A stretch of 64,000 bases of DNA from Clostridiales bacterium (lineage in GTDB: Bacteria; Bacillota; Clostridia; Lachnospirales; Lachnospiraceae): contig JAJQCD010000034.1 in NCBI GenBank assembly GCA_021202925.1, positions 1 through 64,000 on the forward strand. Reading direction: 5' to 3'. The translations under genes were made by a program, and so were the position numbers. This document shows, one piece after another, positions 47,141-54,844 of the stretch. Position 1 is the stretch's first letter. The number at the start of each line of letters is the position of its first letter. A model generated the notes under the pieces. It was given only the letters and a program-made list of their open reading frames with translations. It was not told the origin of the DNA and did not search any database.

Positions 47141-47168
47141 ATTTTAACATAAATTATCTCCTTGTCAA
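47141..47168 (-). promoter_or_regulatory. Promoter of the SLC13-heparinase operon
   Basis: Minus-strand TTGACA (47168-47163), 16 bases, TAAAAT (47146-47141). Confidence 0.65.
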
Positions 47169-47237
47169 TAGCAATTTTTAAAAATATAGTGCAATCTGAC
47201 CAATTTCGATTTGTTGAAGTGAAAAGCGAATACATGA

Positions 47238-47291
47238 TAACAGCAGGAAACCCAGGCACTCAACAAAGAGTGCCTGGGTTTCCTGCTGTTA
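47238..47291. repeat. Perfect 24-bp inverted repeat
   Basis: Arms 47238-47261 and 47268-47291 are exact reverse complements around a 6-base loop. It lies between the hipT 3' end and the SLC13 promoter. There is no T run; it may terminate hipT transcription or be a small repeat element. Confidence 0.7.
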
Positions 47292-47328
47292 CAGGTGAAT
47301 CGTTTCTATCCTCGTCAGATACTGCTCT

Positions 47329-48276
47329 TCACTGCAGTACTTCTGTACGCTCCGTAAGAATCCGTATCATCCGCTCCTGCAGTTCCGGCGGCAACAAAGA
47401 CCCTTCACACATGGAAATCCACCTGGGAGTCATGCCTACAAGATTTTTCATCATCTTTTCTGCTGCGTTTTTTGCAATGCCACAGTTTTCAGCAAATATC
47501 AGGAAATCCTTTTTTCGTATATTGCGCTTCTTCCCATTCATCGGCAGCGCGAATTGCTCCTTGTCCGTTGGCATCACCACGTTCACCGGAAGCAGATCAT
47601 ACGCAGGCGACAGGGTATACTCACCGGAACCTTCCTCCGTCTCGAGCAGCGAGAAATTCTTAAGATGCATGTCAGAATTTCCAACAAGAAATGAAAACAC
47701 CAGGCGAATGAAAAATTCCGCCATATCAATACCGGTTCTCGAAGAATATTTCTTAATGATCCTTGCACAGCGCTCATAAGACCCCCGGTATTTATCCTCT
47801 GTCAACCTTAAATCAAGCTGACAGAAATCTTCCATCGCCAACATTTTTATTTCATCTTTTTCAATGATACGATCCACTCGTCTCGTGATGTATGCGCAGC
47901 CATTATCACCTTTTATCAACGCATGCGGTACCGTTGAAATTCCGGCAGAATCAGCCATGGACATAATCAGCTGCTCCGATTCCGGCAGGGCTTCGTATTC
48001 ACTCACCTGAGGCTTCAGAATATAGCCGGTCGCGTAATTTATCAGCGTCAGCCTCGGCTTGCTTCTGTCACTGACAAGATGCAGGGACAGCTTCTTCTGA
48101 ACACCCGGAACCGTAAATCCCTTATTCGTTGTTTCCGCTGCCAGCAAAGCCAGAGTTTTATCATCAATCTCTATCGCAGGCAGGCTGTCCGTGCCGAAAA
48201 AGCGTCTGATACAGGCTTTATGCCAGCCCTGTTTCTCCATTCTGCGAAGCGGTTTCCCGCAGCATAGACAATTCAT
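47329..48276 (-). CDS. hipT: HipT-type Ser/Thr kinase toxin
   Basis: A 315-residue HipA C-terminal-domain kinase. It lacks the N-terminal subdomain found in HipA, which is supplied here by a separate gene. The Gly/Ser-rich loop VPGVQKKLSL (57-66), ATP-binding K88 (YILKP), catalytic loop GNSDMHLKN (D202, H204, N207) and metal-binding Asp227 (AYDLLP) are all present, so the kinase looks active. An N-terminal zinc-ribbon-like CLCCGKPLRR with a later H and C is a common addition. Known HipT phosphorylates tryptophanyl-tRNA synthetase; the target here is inferred. It overlaps hipS by four bases. Confidence 0.88.
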   Translation of the reverse strand: MNCLCCGKPLRRMEKQGWHKACIRRFFGTDSLPAIEIDDKTLALLAAETTNKGFTVPGVQKKLSLHLVSDRSKPRLTLINYATGYILKPQVSEYEALPESEQLIMSMADSAGISTVPHALIKGDNGCAYITRRVDRIIEKDEIKMLAMEDFCQLDLRLTEDKYRGSYERCARIIKKYSSRTGIDMAEFFIRLVFSFLVGNSDMHLKNFSLLETEEGSGEYTLSPAYDLLPVNVVMPTDKEQFALPMNGKKRNIRKKDFLIFAENCGIAKNAAEKMMKNLVGMTPRWISMCEGSLLPPELQERMIRILTERTEVLQ

Positions 48277-48602
48277 GAGCGCTCCTCTCTGATGGAAACG
48301 TTTCCGATCCCATCTTTGCAGGCCACAAGCAATACTCCAAATCGATCCCGGCTGTCAATTTTCCAATTGTCTGTAACCACCCTGAAAAGCCAGCCCTCGG
48401 GGATCAAGCCGTCAAAAAAAGAAAATAACGTCTTAGATTCGTACGCCTCCTCACGCAGTGGCAAAGTAAGAGAAACCGCAGACGCCTGCACACTCTGCAA
48501 ATAATCATTATCATACAGAAACGTATAGCCTTCATCCGTTTCAAATAAGAATCCCGCAAAGTTATTTCTTACATAAACGTACGCCGTCCTGAAAACGCTC
48601 AT
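48273..48602 (-). CDS. hipS: HipS-type antitoxin (HipA N-terminal subdomain)
   Basis: A 109-residue stand-alone version of the HipA N-terminal subdomain 1, with SAVSLTLPLREEAYESKTLF and FFDGLIPEGWLF, the typical couple_hipA motifs. In the E. coli HipBST system this small protein, not HipB, neutralises the kinase. It overlaps hipB and hipT by four bases each, so the three are strictly coupled. Confidence 0.85.
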   Translation of the reverse strand: MSVFRTAYVYVRNNFAGFLFETDEGYTFLYDNDYLQSVQASAVSLTLPLREEAYESKTLFSFFDGLIPEGWLFRVVTDNWKIDSRDRFGVLLVACKDGIGNVSIREERS

Positions 48603-48802
48603 TTATTCTCCTTCTTTCCGGCAACAGCCTGGGCATTGAACATGGCAAGTGCAACATTTACTTTATCCATGCGGACTGTCTCTTTCCCCTGTTCCAGTTC
48701 CCGTACAAAACGAAGACCGAGACCGGAGCGGAGCGCAAACTCCTGCTGCGTCAGTCCAGCCTTTTTTCTGTTTTCCTTTACAAATTCAGCAATCGGATTC
48801 AT
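48599..48802 (-). CDS. hipB: HipB-type transcriptional regulator
   Basis: A 67-residue Xre/Cro helix-turn-helix protein (KKAGLTQQEFALRSGLGLRF, then VRELEQGK) that should bind the ACCCG-NN-CGGGT operators upstream. A C-terminal tail of about 12 residues ends in Lys-rich sequence. The ATG at 48802 has CAGGAGAGG upstream. Confidence 0.92.
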   Translation of the reverse strand: MNPIAEFVKENRKKAGLTQQEFALRSGLGLRFVRELEQGKETVRMDKVNVALAMFNAQAVAGKKENK

Positions 48803-48831
48803 CGTGCCTCTCCTGGTTCTTTTGTAGTGCT

Positions 48832-48860
48832 ATTTTATACCCGTTCGGGTGTTTTGTCAA
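48832..48860 (-). promoter_or_regulatory. Promoter of hipBST
   Basis: Minus-strand TTGACA (48860-48855), 17 bases, TAAAAT (48837-48832). The first HipB operator fills the spacer between the two boxes. Confidence 0.85.
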
Positions 48861-48931
48861 CGATTTTCCTTCGTTTGTACCCGTTCGGGTGTATTTTCCC
48901 ACTTGTAATAGCTTTCTATACCTCTTCGGGT
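48839..48931. promoter_or_regulatory. Three HipB operator palindromes
   Basis: ACCCGTTCGGGT occurs at 48839-48850 and 48879-48890, and ACCTCTTCGGGT at 48920-48931. The spacing is 40 and 41 bases, close to four helical turns, so bound dimers would face the same side. Confidence 0.85.
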
Positions 48932-49025
48932 ACGTTTTCGAAAATTTCAGGGCTATTTCATAATGAAGAAAAACTGAATGCACGATTGGAGAACTCCATA
49001 ATTGCTCCATTTTCAGCATCTGAGC

Positions 49026-49053
49026 AATGCTGAAAAATATGATTACAGACCAA
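49026..49053 (+). other. Relic of the 3' end of a TauE/SafE-type gene
   Basis: 26 of 28 bases equal 57366-57393, the 3' end of the HMA-TauE/SafE gene (coding MLKNTIT.Q). Here no such gene remains, and the match runs through the stop codon of the PLP enzyme gene on the other strand. Confidence 0.6.
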
Positions 49054-50239
49054 CCGCCTGAAACGCCTGATCCAGATCCTGAATAATATCCTCCGGAGAC
49101 TCCAGGCCGACGCTGAATCGAAGAAAGCCGTTTCTGAACCGTTCCGGGTACAGATGAATCCGCTCATCATAACTCGGCTGTGGAAAGATCAGACTTTCAT
49201 CATGACCAAGGGAAACGGCGAAAGTGATAACCTTCAGCTTTGCGCAAAACCGTTCCACAGTTTTGTCGTCCGTGTTTACACCAAAGGAAATGACACCTCC
49301 GAATCCGTGCTTCATCTGCCGCTTTGCCAGCTCGTGTCCCGGATTGCCCGGCAGGCCCGGATAAGACACAAACGTAACATGTTCCCTCTGTTCCAGCCAT
49401 TCTGCAATCTTTTGTGCTGACTGGTTGATCCGTTCCATGCGCAAGGGGAAAGTGACGGAACCGCGGAAAATCTGCCAGGCATTAAACGGACTAATGACTG
49501 CGCCAACATTGACCTGTGCTTCATAACGAATGCGATCCATTGTTTTCAGGTCGTTGGACAGGATGGCGCCTCCCTGGGCGTCGCCATGGCCGTTGATATA
49601 TTTTGTAAGTGCGTCTACCACAAAATCAGCCCCCAGCTCCAACGGCCTTTGGTTCAAGGGAGAAGCAAAGGTGTTATCAACCGACAGAACCGCGCCATTT
49701 TCATGGGCAATCCTGGCAACAGCCGCTATATCTGTTACCCCTACCGTCGGATTATCCGGCGTCTCAATGTGAACCAGTTTTGTGCCTGGGGTAATGGCTC
49801 TCCGGACCGCTTCCAGATCCGTCATATCGACCATAACGGTTTCTACGCCGTATTTCCGGTTGAACAGCTCGTGGAACATCCGGTAAACGGCCATGTAACT
49901 GACCTTTGGATATACAACCCTGTCACCGGATTGCAAAAGCGTCCAGAACAGCGCATGAAGCGCACCGACGCCGCTGGCCAGAACAATCGCATCGTCCGCG
50001 CCATACAAAGCGGCGATCTTTTCTTCCAGCCAGTGCTGGTTGGCATTTCCGTTTCTGGAATACATCAGAAGATCCGTCGATGAGTAATTGACCTGTGAAA
50101 GGTCATCCGGCAGCTTGTAGCTGTTCGCCATGTGCAGCGGCCTGCGGACAGCGCCGGTTCCTTCGTCGTAATCGGTTCCGGTGTGTACAGCCTGCGTGGA
50201 AATATCGTACTCCCTGAATTTATTTTCTTTTTTTGACAT
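49043..50239 (-). CDS. Cystathionine gamma-synthase/lyase-like PLP enzyme
   Basis: A 398-residue enzyme of the Cys/Met metabolism PLP family. SRNGNANQHWLEEKIAALYG and ASGVGALHALFWTLL form the cofactor phosphate region, ETPDNPTVGVTDI and SVDNTFASPLNQRPLELGAD follow, and the Schiff-base Lys is K213 in DALTKYINGHGD. The usual S-A-T-K reads D-A-L-T-K, and N-P-T becomes N-A-N, so it is a divergent member whose reaction may not be the standard one. ATG 50239 follows AGGAGGCTTCAAT. It is the third gene of the cysK-ATP-grasp operon and likely acts on a cysteine-derived product. Confidence 0.85.
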   Translation of the reverse strand: MSKKENKFREYDISTQAVHTGTDYDEGTGAVRRPLHMANSYKLPDDLSQVNYSSTDLLMYSRNGNANQHWLEEKIAALYGADDAIVLASGVGALHALFWTLLQSGDRVVYPKVSYMAVYRMFHELFNRKYGVETVMVDMTDLEAVRRAITPGTKLVHIETPDNPTVGVTDIAAVARIAHENGAVLSVDNTFASPLNQRPLELGADFVVDALTKYINGHGDAQGGAILSNDLKTMDRIRYEAQVNVGAVISPFNAWQIFRGSVTFPLRMERINQSAQKIAEWLEQREHVTFVSYPGLPGNPGHELAKRQMKHGFGGVISFGVNTDDKTVERFCAKLKVITFAVSLGHDESLIFPQPSYDERIHLYPERFRNGFLRFSVGLESPEDIIQDLDQAFQAVGL

Positions 50240-50256
50240 ATTGAAGCCTCCTGATG

Positions 50257-51447
50257 TCATGCCCGGTTCGTCACGAAGCGGATGAACTCCTCCGTCTCCT
50301 CCTGCGTAGCCGCGTGAGCCGTGTACATCTGATTCCCCATCTGAGCGACATTGATTTCCGGCATTCTCTCACACATCACAATCCGTTCGCCGTACCTGTC
50401 CAGGATCTCCTGGTGACTGTGCTGGTAGGCAAAACAGTCTCTCTGGCTTGCATAGACGCAGAAATGATCCTCACCACGTTCGGGGAGCAGCCGTCGATTG
50501 GCGGACACCATGTCCGCCCAGATCTGATAGACGTCCGTACTGTGTGCGTAGTTCATCATATCCGGCGTGTAACTGCCCGCCGGGCGCATATTCACCTCGA
50601 GTCCGACAAAATCGCCGACCTCTCCCAGACCCTTACGCACCTTTGTCAGCCGGAAGAATTCCATATGTACAAAGCGGCTCTTTGCGCCGAAAGCCTTCAC
50701 CGTGGCTCTCCCCAGCCTGCGCAGGGAGTCTGGCATCTGTGCTGCCACATAATAGGCGAGGTCACGCTGTTCCAGCACGATGTCCATGATCGACGGCGGC
50801 CATACGGTCATCGACTCAAAGAGCGGTGTACAGTCCGCATCAGTGATCGCGTCATAGGAGCAGATATCGCCCTCGATAAATTCCTCCATCACATAGGGAA
50901 CATCTGGAAGATCGGCATAGAAATTCTCCAGATCCTGCTCTCCGCTCAGCCGCCAGGTATCCGTCGCGCCCACGCCGACGTCCGGTTTCACGATCACCGG
51001 ATATTCGACCTCACTGAGGAAAACCTTCGCCGCCTCGATTGTCGTCACCTTATGGCAGCGTGCAGTCGGCACGCCAGCCTCCCGATAATAAGCCTTCATT
51101 CCCGATTTACTCTTGAAGCGGCCCACCTCATCCGCCTGCACGCCGGTCGTAACGTGAAAATCCGTCCGCAGCCTCGCATCCTGCTCTAACCAGTATTCAT
51201 TGTTGGACTCGATCCAGTCGATCTTTCCATATTTAAAGGTGAAAAAGCCGACCGCCCGAAGTACCTGGCCGTAGTCCTCCAACGTGTCCAGACGATAATA
51301 TTCGGTAAGCGAGTTTTTCAGCTCGTCCGGCAGCTCGTCATAGGGCGCATCCCCGATTCCGAGCACGTTCACGCCGTTCCTCCTCAGACGGTCGCAGAAA
51401 TTCCAGTAGGTGCGCGGAAACTGCGGCGAGATAAACACAAAATTCAT
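50257..51447 (-). CDS. ATP-grasp carboxylate-amine ligase, paralogue A
   Basis: A 396-residue ATP-grasp ligase. The pre-domain is MNFVFISPQFP...FCDRL; ATP-binding residues lie around K154 (YPVIVKPDVGVGA) and YVMEEF (185-190), and Mg ligands E263 (HMEFF), E284 and N286 (GLEVNMRPAG). It aligns without a gap to paralogue B at 58528 over residues 1-290, with 35 of the first 60 residues identical. It sits between cysK and a PLP enzyme with gaps of 15 and 17 bases, so its substrate is probably cysteine or a close derivative. It is not GshB or GshF by sequence. ATG 51447 is preferred over a GTG three codons earlier. Confidence 0.85.
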   Translation of the reverse strand: MNFVFISPQFPRTYWNFCDRLRRNGVNVLGIGDAPYDELPDELKNSLTEYYRLDTLEDYGQVLRAVGFFTFKYGKIDWIESNNEYWLEQDARLRTDFHVTTGVQADEVGRFKSKSGMKAYYREAGVPTARCHKVTTIEAAKVFLSEVEYPVIVKPDVGVGATDTWRLSGEQDLENFYADLPDVPYVMEEFIEGDICSYDAITDADCTPLFESMTVWPPSIMDIVLEQRDLAYYVAAQMPDSLRRLGRATVKAFGAKSRFVHMEFFRLTKVRKGLGEVGDFVGLEVNMRPAGSYTPDMMNYAHSTDVYQIWADMVSANRRLLPERGEDHFCVYASQRDCFAYQHSHQEILDRYGERIVMCERMPEINVAQMGNQMYTAHAATQEETEEFIRFVTNRA

Positions 51448-51462
51448 ATGTTCCACCCTCTC

Positions 51463-52395
51463 TTAATCTGCGAACAACGGGGTGGAAAGATACCGTTCGC
51501 CCGTATCTGGCAACAGGGCTACGATCGTCTTCCCCTTGTTCTCCGGCCTCCTGGCCAGCTGGATGGCAGCCCACGCGGCAGCTCCGGAAGAAATGCCTAC
51601 CAATACGCCTTCCTTCTTACCGATCCTCTTGCCCGTGTCAAAGGCATCCTTGTTTTCTACGGCGATGATCTCATCATAAATTCCGGTATCCAGCACGTCA
51701 GGGACGAAACCGGCTCCAATCCCCTGGATCTTGTGGGAACCGGAAATTCCCTTGCTCAACACGGGAGAATCGGCAGGCTCTACCGCCACTACCTTCAGGT
51801 CAGGATTCTGACTCTTCAGATATGCGCCGACGCCGGTGATCGTCCCGCCAGTACCGATGCCTGCCACGAAAATATCCACCTTGCCATCGGTATCCTCCCA
51901 GATTTCAGGGCCGGTCGTCGCCTTATGGACGGCAGGGTTAGCGGGATTGACAAACTGCCCGGGAATAAAACTGTTGGGAATTTCCTTAGCCAGCTCATCT
52001 GCCCTGGCAATGGCGCCCTTCATACCCTTAGCGCCCTCGGTCAGAACCAGCTCCGCGCCATAGGCCTTCATCAGCTGGCGTCGCTCCACGCTCATGGTTT
52101 CCGGCATCACGATAATGATGCGATAACCGCGGGCAGCTGCCACGGAAGCCAGGCCAATACCTGTGTTGCCGGAGGTTGGTTCAATAATAACAGAACCAGG
52201 TTTCAGAAGACCCTTCTGTTCCGCATCATCAATCATGGCCTTGGCAATGCGATCCTTTACGCTGCCTGCAGGGTTAAAATATTCCAGCTTGCCCAGAAGC
52301 TTCGCCTCCAGCTTCTCTTCCTTTTCCAGGTGAACCAGCTCCAGAAGCGGAGTTCTGCCAATCAGCTGGTCTGCGGATGTATAAATTCTGCTCAT
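51463..52395 (-). CDS. cysK: Cysteine synthase (O-acetylserine sulfhydrylase)
   Basis: A 310-residue PLP enzyme making cysteine from O-acetylserine and sulfide. The Lys is K47 in [20 protein letters not shown] binds the substrate carboxylate, and [10 protein letters not shown] holds the PLP phosphate. ATG 52395 is preceded by TTGGAGGAAAAG. It heads the operon cysK-ATP-grasp-PLP enzyme and diverges from an Rrf2 (CymR-like) regulator, with an operator over its -35. Confidence 0.95.
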   Translation of the reverse strand: MSRIYTSADQLIGRTPLLELVHLEKEEKLEAKLLGKLEYFNPAGSVKDRIAKAMIDDAEQKGLLKPGSVIIEPTSGNTGIGLASVAAARGYRIIIVMPETMSVERRQLMKAYGAELVLTEGAKGMKGAIARADELAKEIPNSFIPGQFVNPANPAVHKATTGPEIWEDTDGKVDIFVAGIGTGGTITGVGAYLKSQNPDLKVVAVEPADSPVLSKGISGSHKIQGIGAGFVPDVLDTGIYDEIIAVENKDAFDTGKRIGKKEGVLVGISSGAAAWAAIQLARRPENKGKTIVALLPDTGERYLSTPLFAD

Positions 52396-52440
52396 ATTCT
52401 TTTCCTCCAATCTTCATCAGCTTCTGAATTTGATGTGCTT

Positions 52441-52469
52441 ATATTACCACCATTTACCTACTATGTCAA
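52441..52469 (-). promoter_or_regulatory. Promoter of the cysK operon
   Basis: Minus-strand TTGACA (52469-52464), 17 bases, TAATAT (52446-52441). Confidence 0.8.
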
Positions 52470-52474
52470 TAGGT
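52456..52474. promoter_or_regulatory. Candidate Rrf2/CymR operator
   Basis: ACCTA (52456-52460) and TAGGT (52470-52474) form an inverted repeat with a 9-base spacer that covers the cysK -35 box, so a bound regulator would repress. Confidence 0.55.
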
Positions 52475-52535
52475 TTAATATGTGAATTTCAGATACAGAA
52501 TGCAACATAAACAGATACCGTTTTCCTTCTATCCC

Positions 52536-52565
52536 TTGATTTGTCAGCCCGCCCTGCGTTATAAT
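52536..52565 (+). promoter_or_regulatory. Promoter of the rrf2 gene
   Basis: TTGATT (52536-52541), 18 bases, TATAAT (52560-52565), 26 bases before ATG 52592. Confidence 0.6.
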
Positions 52566-52591
52566 GAGCAAAAGTGGAAAGAGGTAATCTT

Positions 52592-52987
52592 ATGATTTCA
52601 ACAAAAGGGCGTTATGCGCTCCGGCTTATGATAGATATCGCTGAGCATACGAACGAGGACTGTATCCCATTAAAAGACATTGCAGAAAGACAGGAAATAT
52701 CCAAAAAATACCTTGAAATTATTGCGAAGGAACTGGTAAAAGGCAAAATGATATCCGGACATGGCGGACGTGGCGGCGGTTATGTCCTATGCCGTCAGCC
52801 AGAAAAATATACGGTCGGGGAGATCCTGGAATTAACGGAGGGTTCACTTGCCACAGTTGCCTGCCTTGCGAAGGACGCCCGGCCCTGCAGCAGATCCTCT
52901 GTCTGTAAAACGCTCCCCTTATGGAAGGAATTTGACAAAATGGTATATGATTATTTTTACGGGAAGACTCTGGCCGATTTGCTGTAA
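52592..52987 (+). CDS. Rrf2-family regulator, CymR-like
   Basis: A 131-residue Rrf2 winged-helix protein: MISTKGRYALRLMIDIAEH, IPLKDIAERQEISKKYLEII, and a wing at GGRGGGYVLCRQPEKYTVGEIL. Three Cys residues (CLAKDARPC, SVC) follow in the region where IscR binds Fe-S, but their spacing also suits CymR-type proteins. Divergence from cysK strongly suggests control of cysteine synthesis; CymR does this in complex with CysK in Bacillus and Staphylococcus. ATG 52592 follows AAAGAGGTAATC. Confidence 0.9.
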   Translation: MISTKGRYALRLMIDIAEHTNEDCIPLKDIAERQEISKKYLEIIAKELVKGKMISGHGGRGGGYVLCRQPEKYTVGEILELTEGSLATVACLAKDARPCSRSSVCKTLPLWKEFDKMVYDYFYGKTLADLL

Positions 52988-53013
52988 TCTGCCGGTTCTC
53001 TGATTTCTGTTCC

Positions 53014-53044
53014 GGCTGCAAGTCTGCGCCTTCGACTTGCAGCC
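53014..53044 (+). terminator. Hairpin after rrf2
   Basis: GGCTGCAAGTC (53014-53024) pairs with GACTTGCAGCC (53034-53044), followed by CATCATTTTG. A copy is at 43547-43585. Confidence 0.65.
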
Positions 53045-53060
53045 ATCATTTTGTTCTGGA

Positions 53061-53639
53061 TTATACCGGCGCCGTGCATTCCCTGAGAAAACATTCATGA
53101 ATCCGGTTGTCTGAATCGAGCTCCGGGTGAAAGGAAAGGCCAGTCTGTCTCCCGCTGCGAACCGCGACGATGGTATCCTCCACGGTCGCAAGAATCTCGA
53201 CTCCAGAGCCAACGGTCTCAACATAGGGTGCGCGGATAAATGTCATCGGCACACGGCCGAGACCCGCAAACTGTGCTTCCGTGTGGAAGCTGCCAAGCTG
53301 TCGCCCGTAAGCGTTTCTGCGAACCGTGACAGGAAGCGTTCCAAACCACACATGTTCATCGTTGCACAGATGTTCCGCCAGCAGAATCAGTCCGGCGCAG
53401 GTAGCAAGCACCGGCAGTCCGCTGCGAATCCGTTCCCGCAACGGATTCAGCATCCCAAGATCCTGCAGAAGTTTCCCCTGCACGGTACTCTCGCCGCCCG
53501 GAAGGATCAGCCCGGCAAAGTCCCGGTTCAGGTCAGAACGCTGCCGTAACTCCAGACAGGGAACCCCCAGACGATCCAGCTTTTTTTCATGCTCGATAAA
53601 GGCTCCCTGAACAGCCAGAACTGCAATACGATTCATCAT
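53061..53639 (-). CDS. pdxT: Pyridoxal 5'-phosphate synthase, glutaminase subunit
   Basis: A 192-residue class I glutamine amidotransferase that feeds ammonia to PdxS. The opening [36 protein letters not shown], the nucleophile Cys in [12 protein letters not shown], and the SFHPELDSD His-Glu pair are all present. The start overlaps the pdxS stop (ATGATG), so 53636 is an equally good start. Confidence 0.95.
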   Translation of the reverse strand: MMNRIAVLAVQGAFIEHEKKLDRLGVPCLELRQRSDLNRDFAGLILPGGESTVQGKLLQDLGMLNPLRERIRSGLPVLATCAGLILLAEHLCNDEHVWFGTLPVTVRRNAYGRQLGSFHTEAQFAGLGRVPMTFIRAPYVETVGSGVEILATVEDTIVAVRSGRQTGLSFHPELDSDNRIHECFLRECTAPV

Positions 53640-54511
53640 TTGCCCCTCTCCGCCATCAGAAGCCGGATTTCCTGCTCATTGATCCCTACCATCGCTTCAC
53701 CAAGATCTTCTGACAACTCAGCCAGTAACTTACTGTCCTGATAATTCGTAACCGCCTGCACAATGGCCGCCGCCCGTCTGGCCGGATTGCCGGATTTGAA
53801 GATTCCGGAGCCAACAAACACGCCTTCCGCTCCCAGCTGCATCATCAGTGCAGCATCCGCGGGAGTGGCCACGCCGCCCGCAGCAAAGTTTACAACCGGC
53901 AGGCGACCGTTATCATGAACGAAGGCAACCAGATCATATGGCACACGCAATTCTTTCGCCTCTTCATACAGTTCATCCTCACGCATGGAGACCACGCGTG
54001 CAATTTCGCGATTCATCATACGCATGTGGCGCACAGCCTGCACAATGTCGCCGGTCCCCGGCTCGCCCTTGGTGCGGATCATGGCAGCTCCCTCGCTGAT
54101 GCGGCGAAGCGCTTCCCCCAGATCTCTTGCACCACAGACAAATGGCACCCTGAATTTTGTCTTATCAATATGGTATACATCGTCCGCCGGGGAAAGCACT
54201 TCGCTCTCATCGATATAATCAATCTCGATCGCCTCCAGGATCTGCGCTTCCGCGAAATGCCCGATCCGACATTTCGCCATGACCGGGATGGAAACAGCCG
54301 CCTGGATTCCCTTAATCATTTTCGGGTCACTCATGCGGGAAACGCCACCGGCTGCACGAATATCCGCCGGAATCCGTTCAAGCGCCATGACTGCACAGGC
54401 GCCGGCCTCTTCCGCTATTTCAGCCTGTTCCGGAGTCGTGACATCCATAATGACGCCGCCTTTCAGCATCTGTGCGAGTTGTTTGTTTAACGTGTATCTG
54501 TCTTCACTCAT
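53636..54511 (-). CDS. pdxS: Pyridoxal 5'-phosphate synthase, lyase subunit
   Basis: A 291-residue barrel enzyme forming PLP from ribose 5-phosphate, glyceraldehyde 3-phosphate and ammonia. It has [56 protein letters not shown] and [19 protein letters not shown] with the catalytic lysines in KGGVIMD and [12 protein letters not shown] regions as expected. Its position among several PLP enzymes suggests cofactor supply for the cluster. Confidence 0.96.
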   Translation of the reverse strand: MSEDRYTLNKQLAQMLKGGVIMDVTTPEQAEIAEEAGACAVMALERIPADIRAAGGVSRMSDPKMIKGIQAAVSIPVMAKCRIGHFAEAQILEAIEIDYIDESEVLSPADDVYHIDKTKFRVPFVCGARDLGEALRRISEGAAMIRTKGEPGTGDIVQAVRHMRMMNREIARVVSMREDELYEEAKELRVPYDLVAFVHDNGRLPVVNFAAGGVATPADAALMMQLGAEGVFVGSGIFKSGNPARRAAAIVQAVTNYQDSKLLAELSEDLGEAMVGINEQEIRLLMAERGK

Positions 54512-54844
54512 TTTTATAATCCTTCCCTTTCATAAATGACAAACATTGGATTTTATATTTCTCAAACGTATACGTGTGTTCATATTATAGTCAGAAACTG
54601 GATTTGGTAAAATGTCCAAATGTTAAAATATTTACCATGCCAGTTTTGGCAAGGACATTTTCTGGCATGAAAAATCTTTGAAGGTTACCAACCTTGACAT
54701 TGGTTTCATTGTAGGCTATAATTTGTCTGTTCGCCTATCCAATCGATAGGTGAGTAGGTGTATGATGTTTGCAGAAGAAGCGATAGCCGCCCTTATGTGT
54801 CGCTGTGCAGATCGGAGTTATATGTTTGAGAGGAAACACACACC
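54512..54844. promoter_or_regulatory. Divergent control region of pdxST and tcdA
   Basis: No gene is seen in these 333 bases. The pdxS side has TATAAT at 54589-54584 (minus) with a weak -35 overlapped by the dyad ATTTGG-N8-CCAAAT (54602-54621), plus a 10-bp palindrome ACGTATACGT at 54566-54575. The tcdA side has the promoter at 54694-54722 and a roughly 115-base leader with hairpins at 54734-54750 and 54779-54804; I could not match the leader to a known riboswitch. Confidence 0.5.
54694..54722 (+). promoter_or_regulatory. Consensus promoter of the tcdA operon
   Basis: TTGACA (54694-54699), 17 bases, TATAAT (54717-54722): an exact SigA consensus. Confidence 0.85.

Noticed and set aside
47238..47291. 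Insertion-sequence terminal inverted repeats
   Set aside because: The arms are separated by only six bases, with no transposase between them.
48839..48931. CRISPR-like array from three regularly spaced repeats
   Set aside because: The repeats are only 12 bases, palindromic, and sit in the hipBST promoter, so they are operators.
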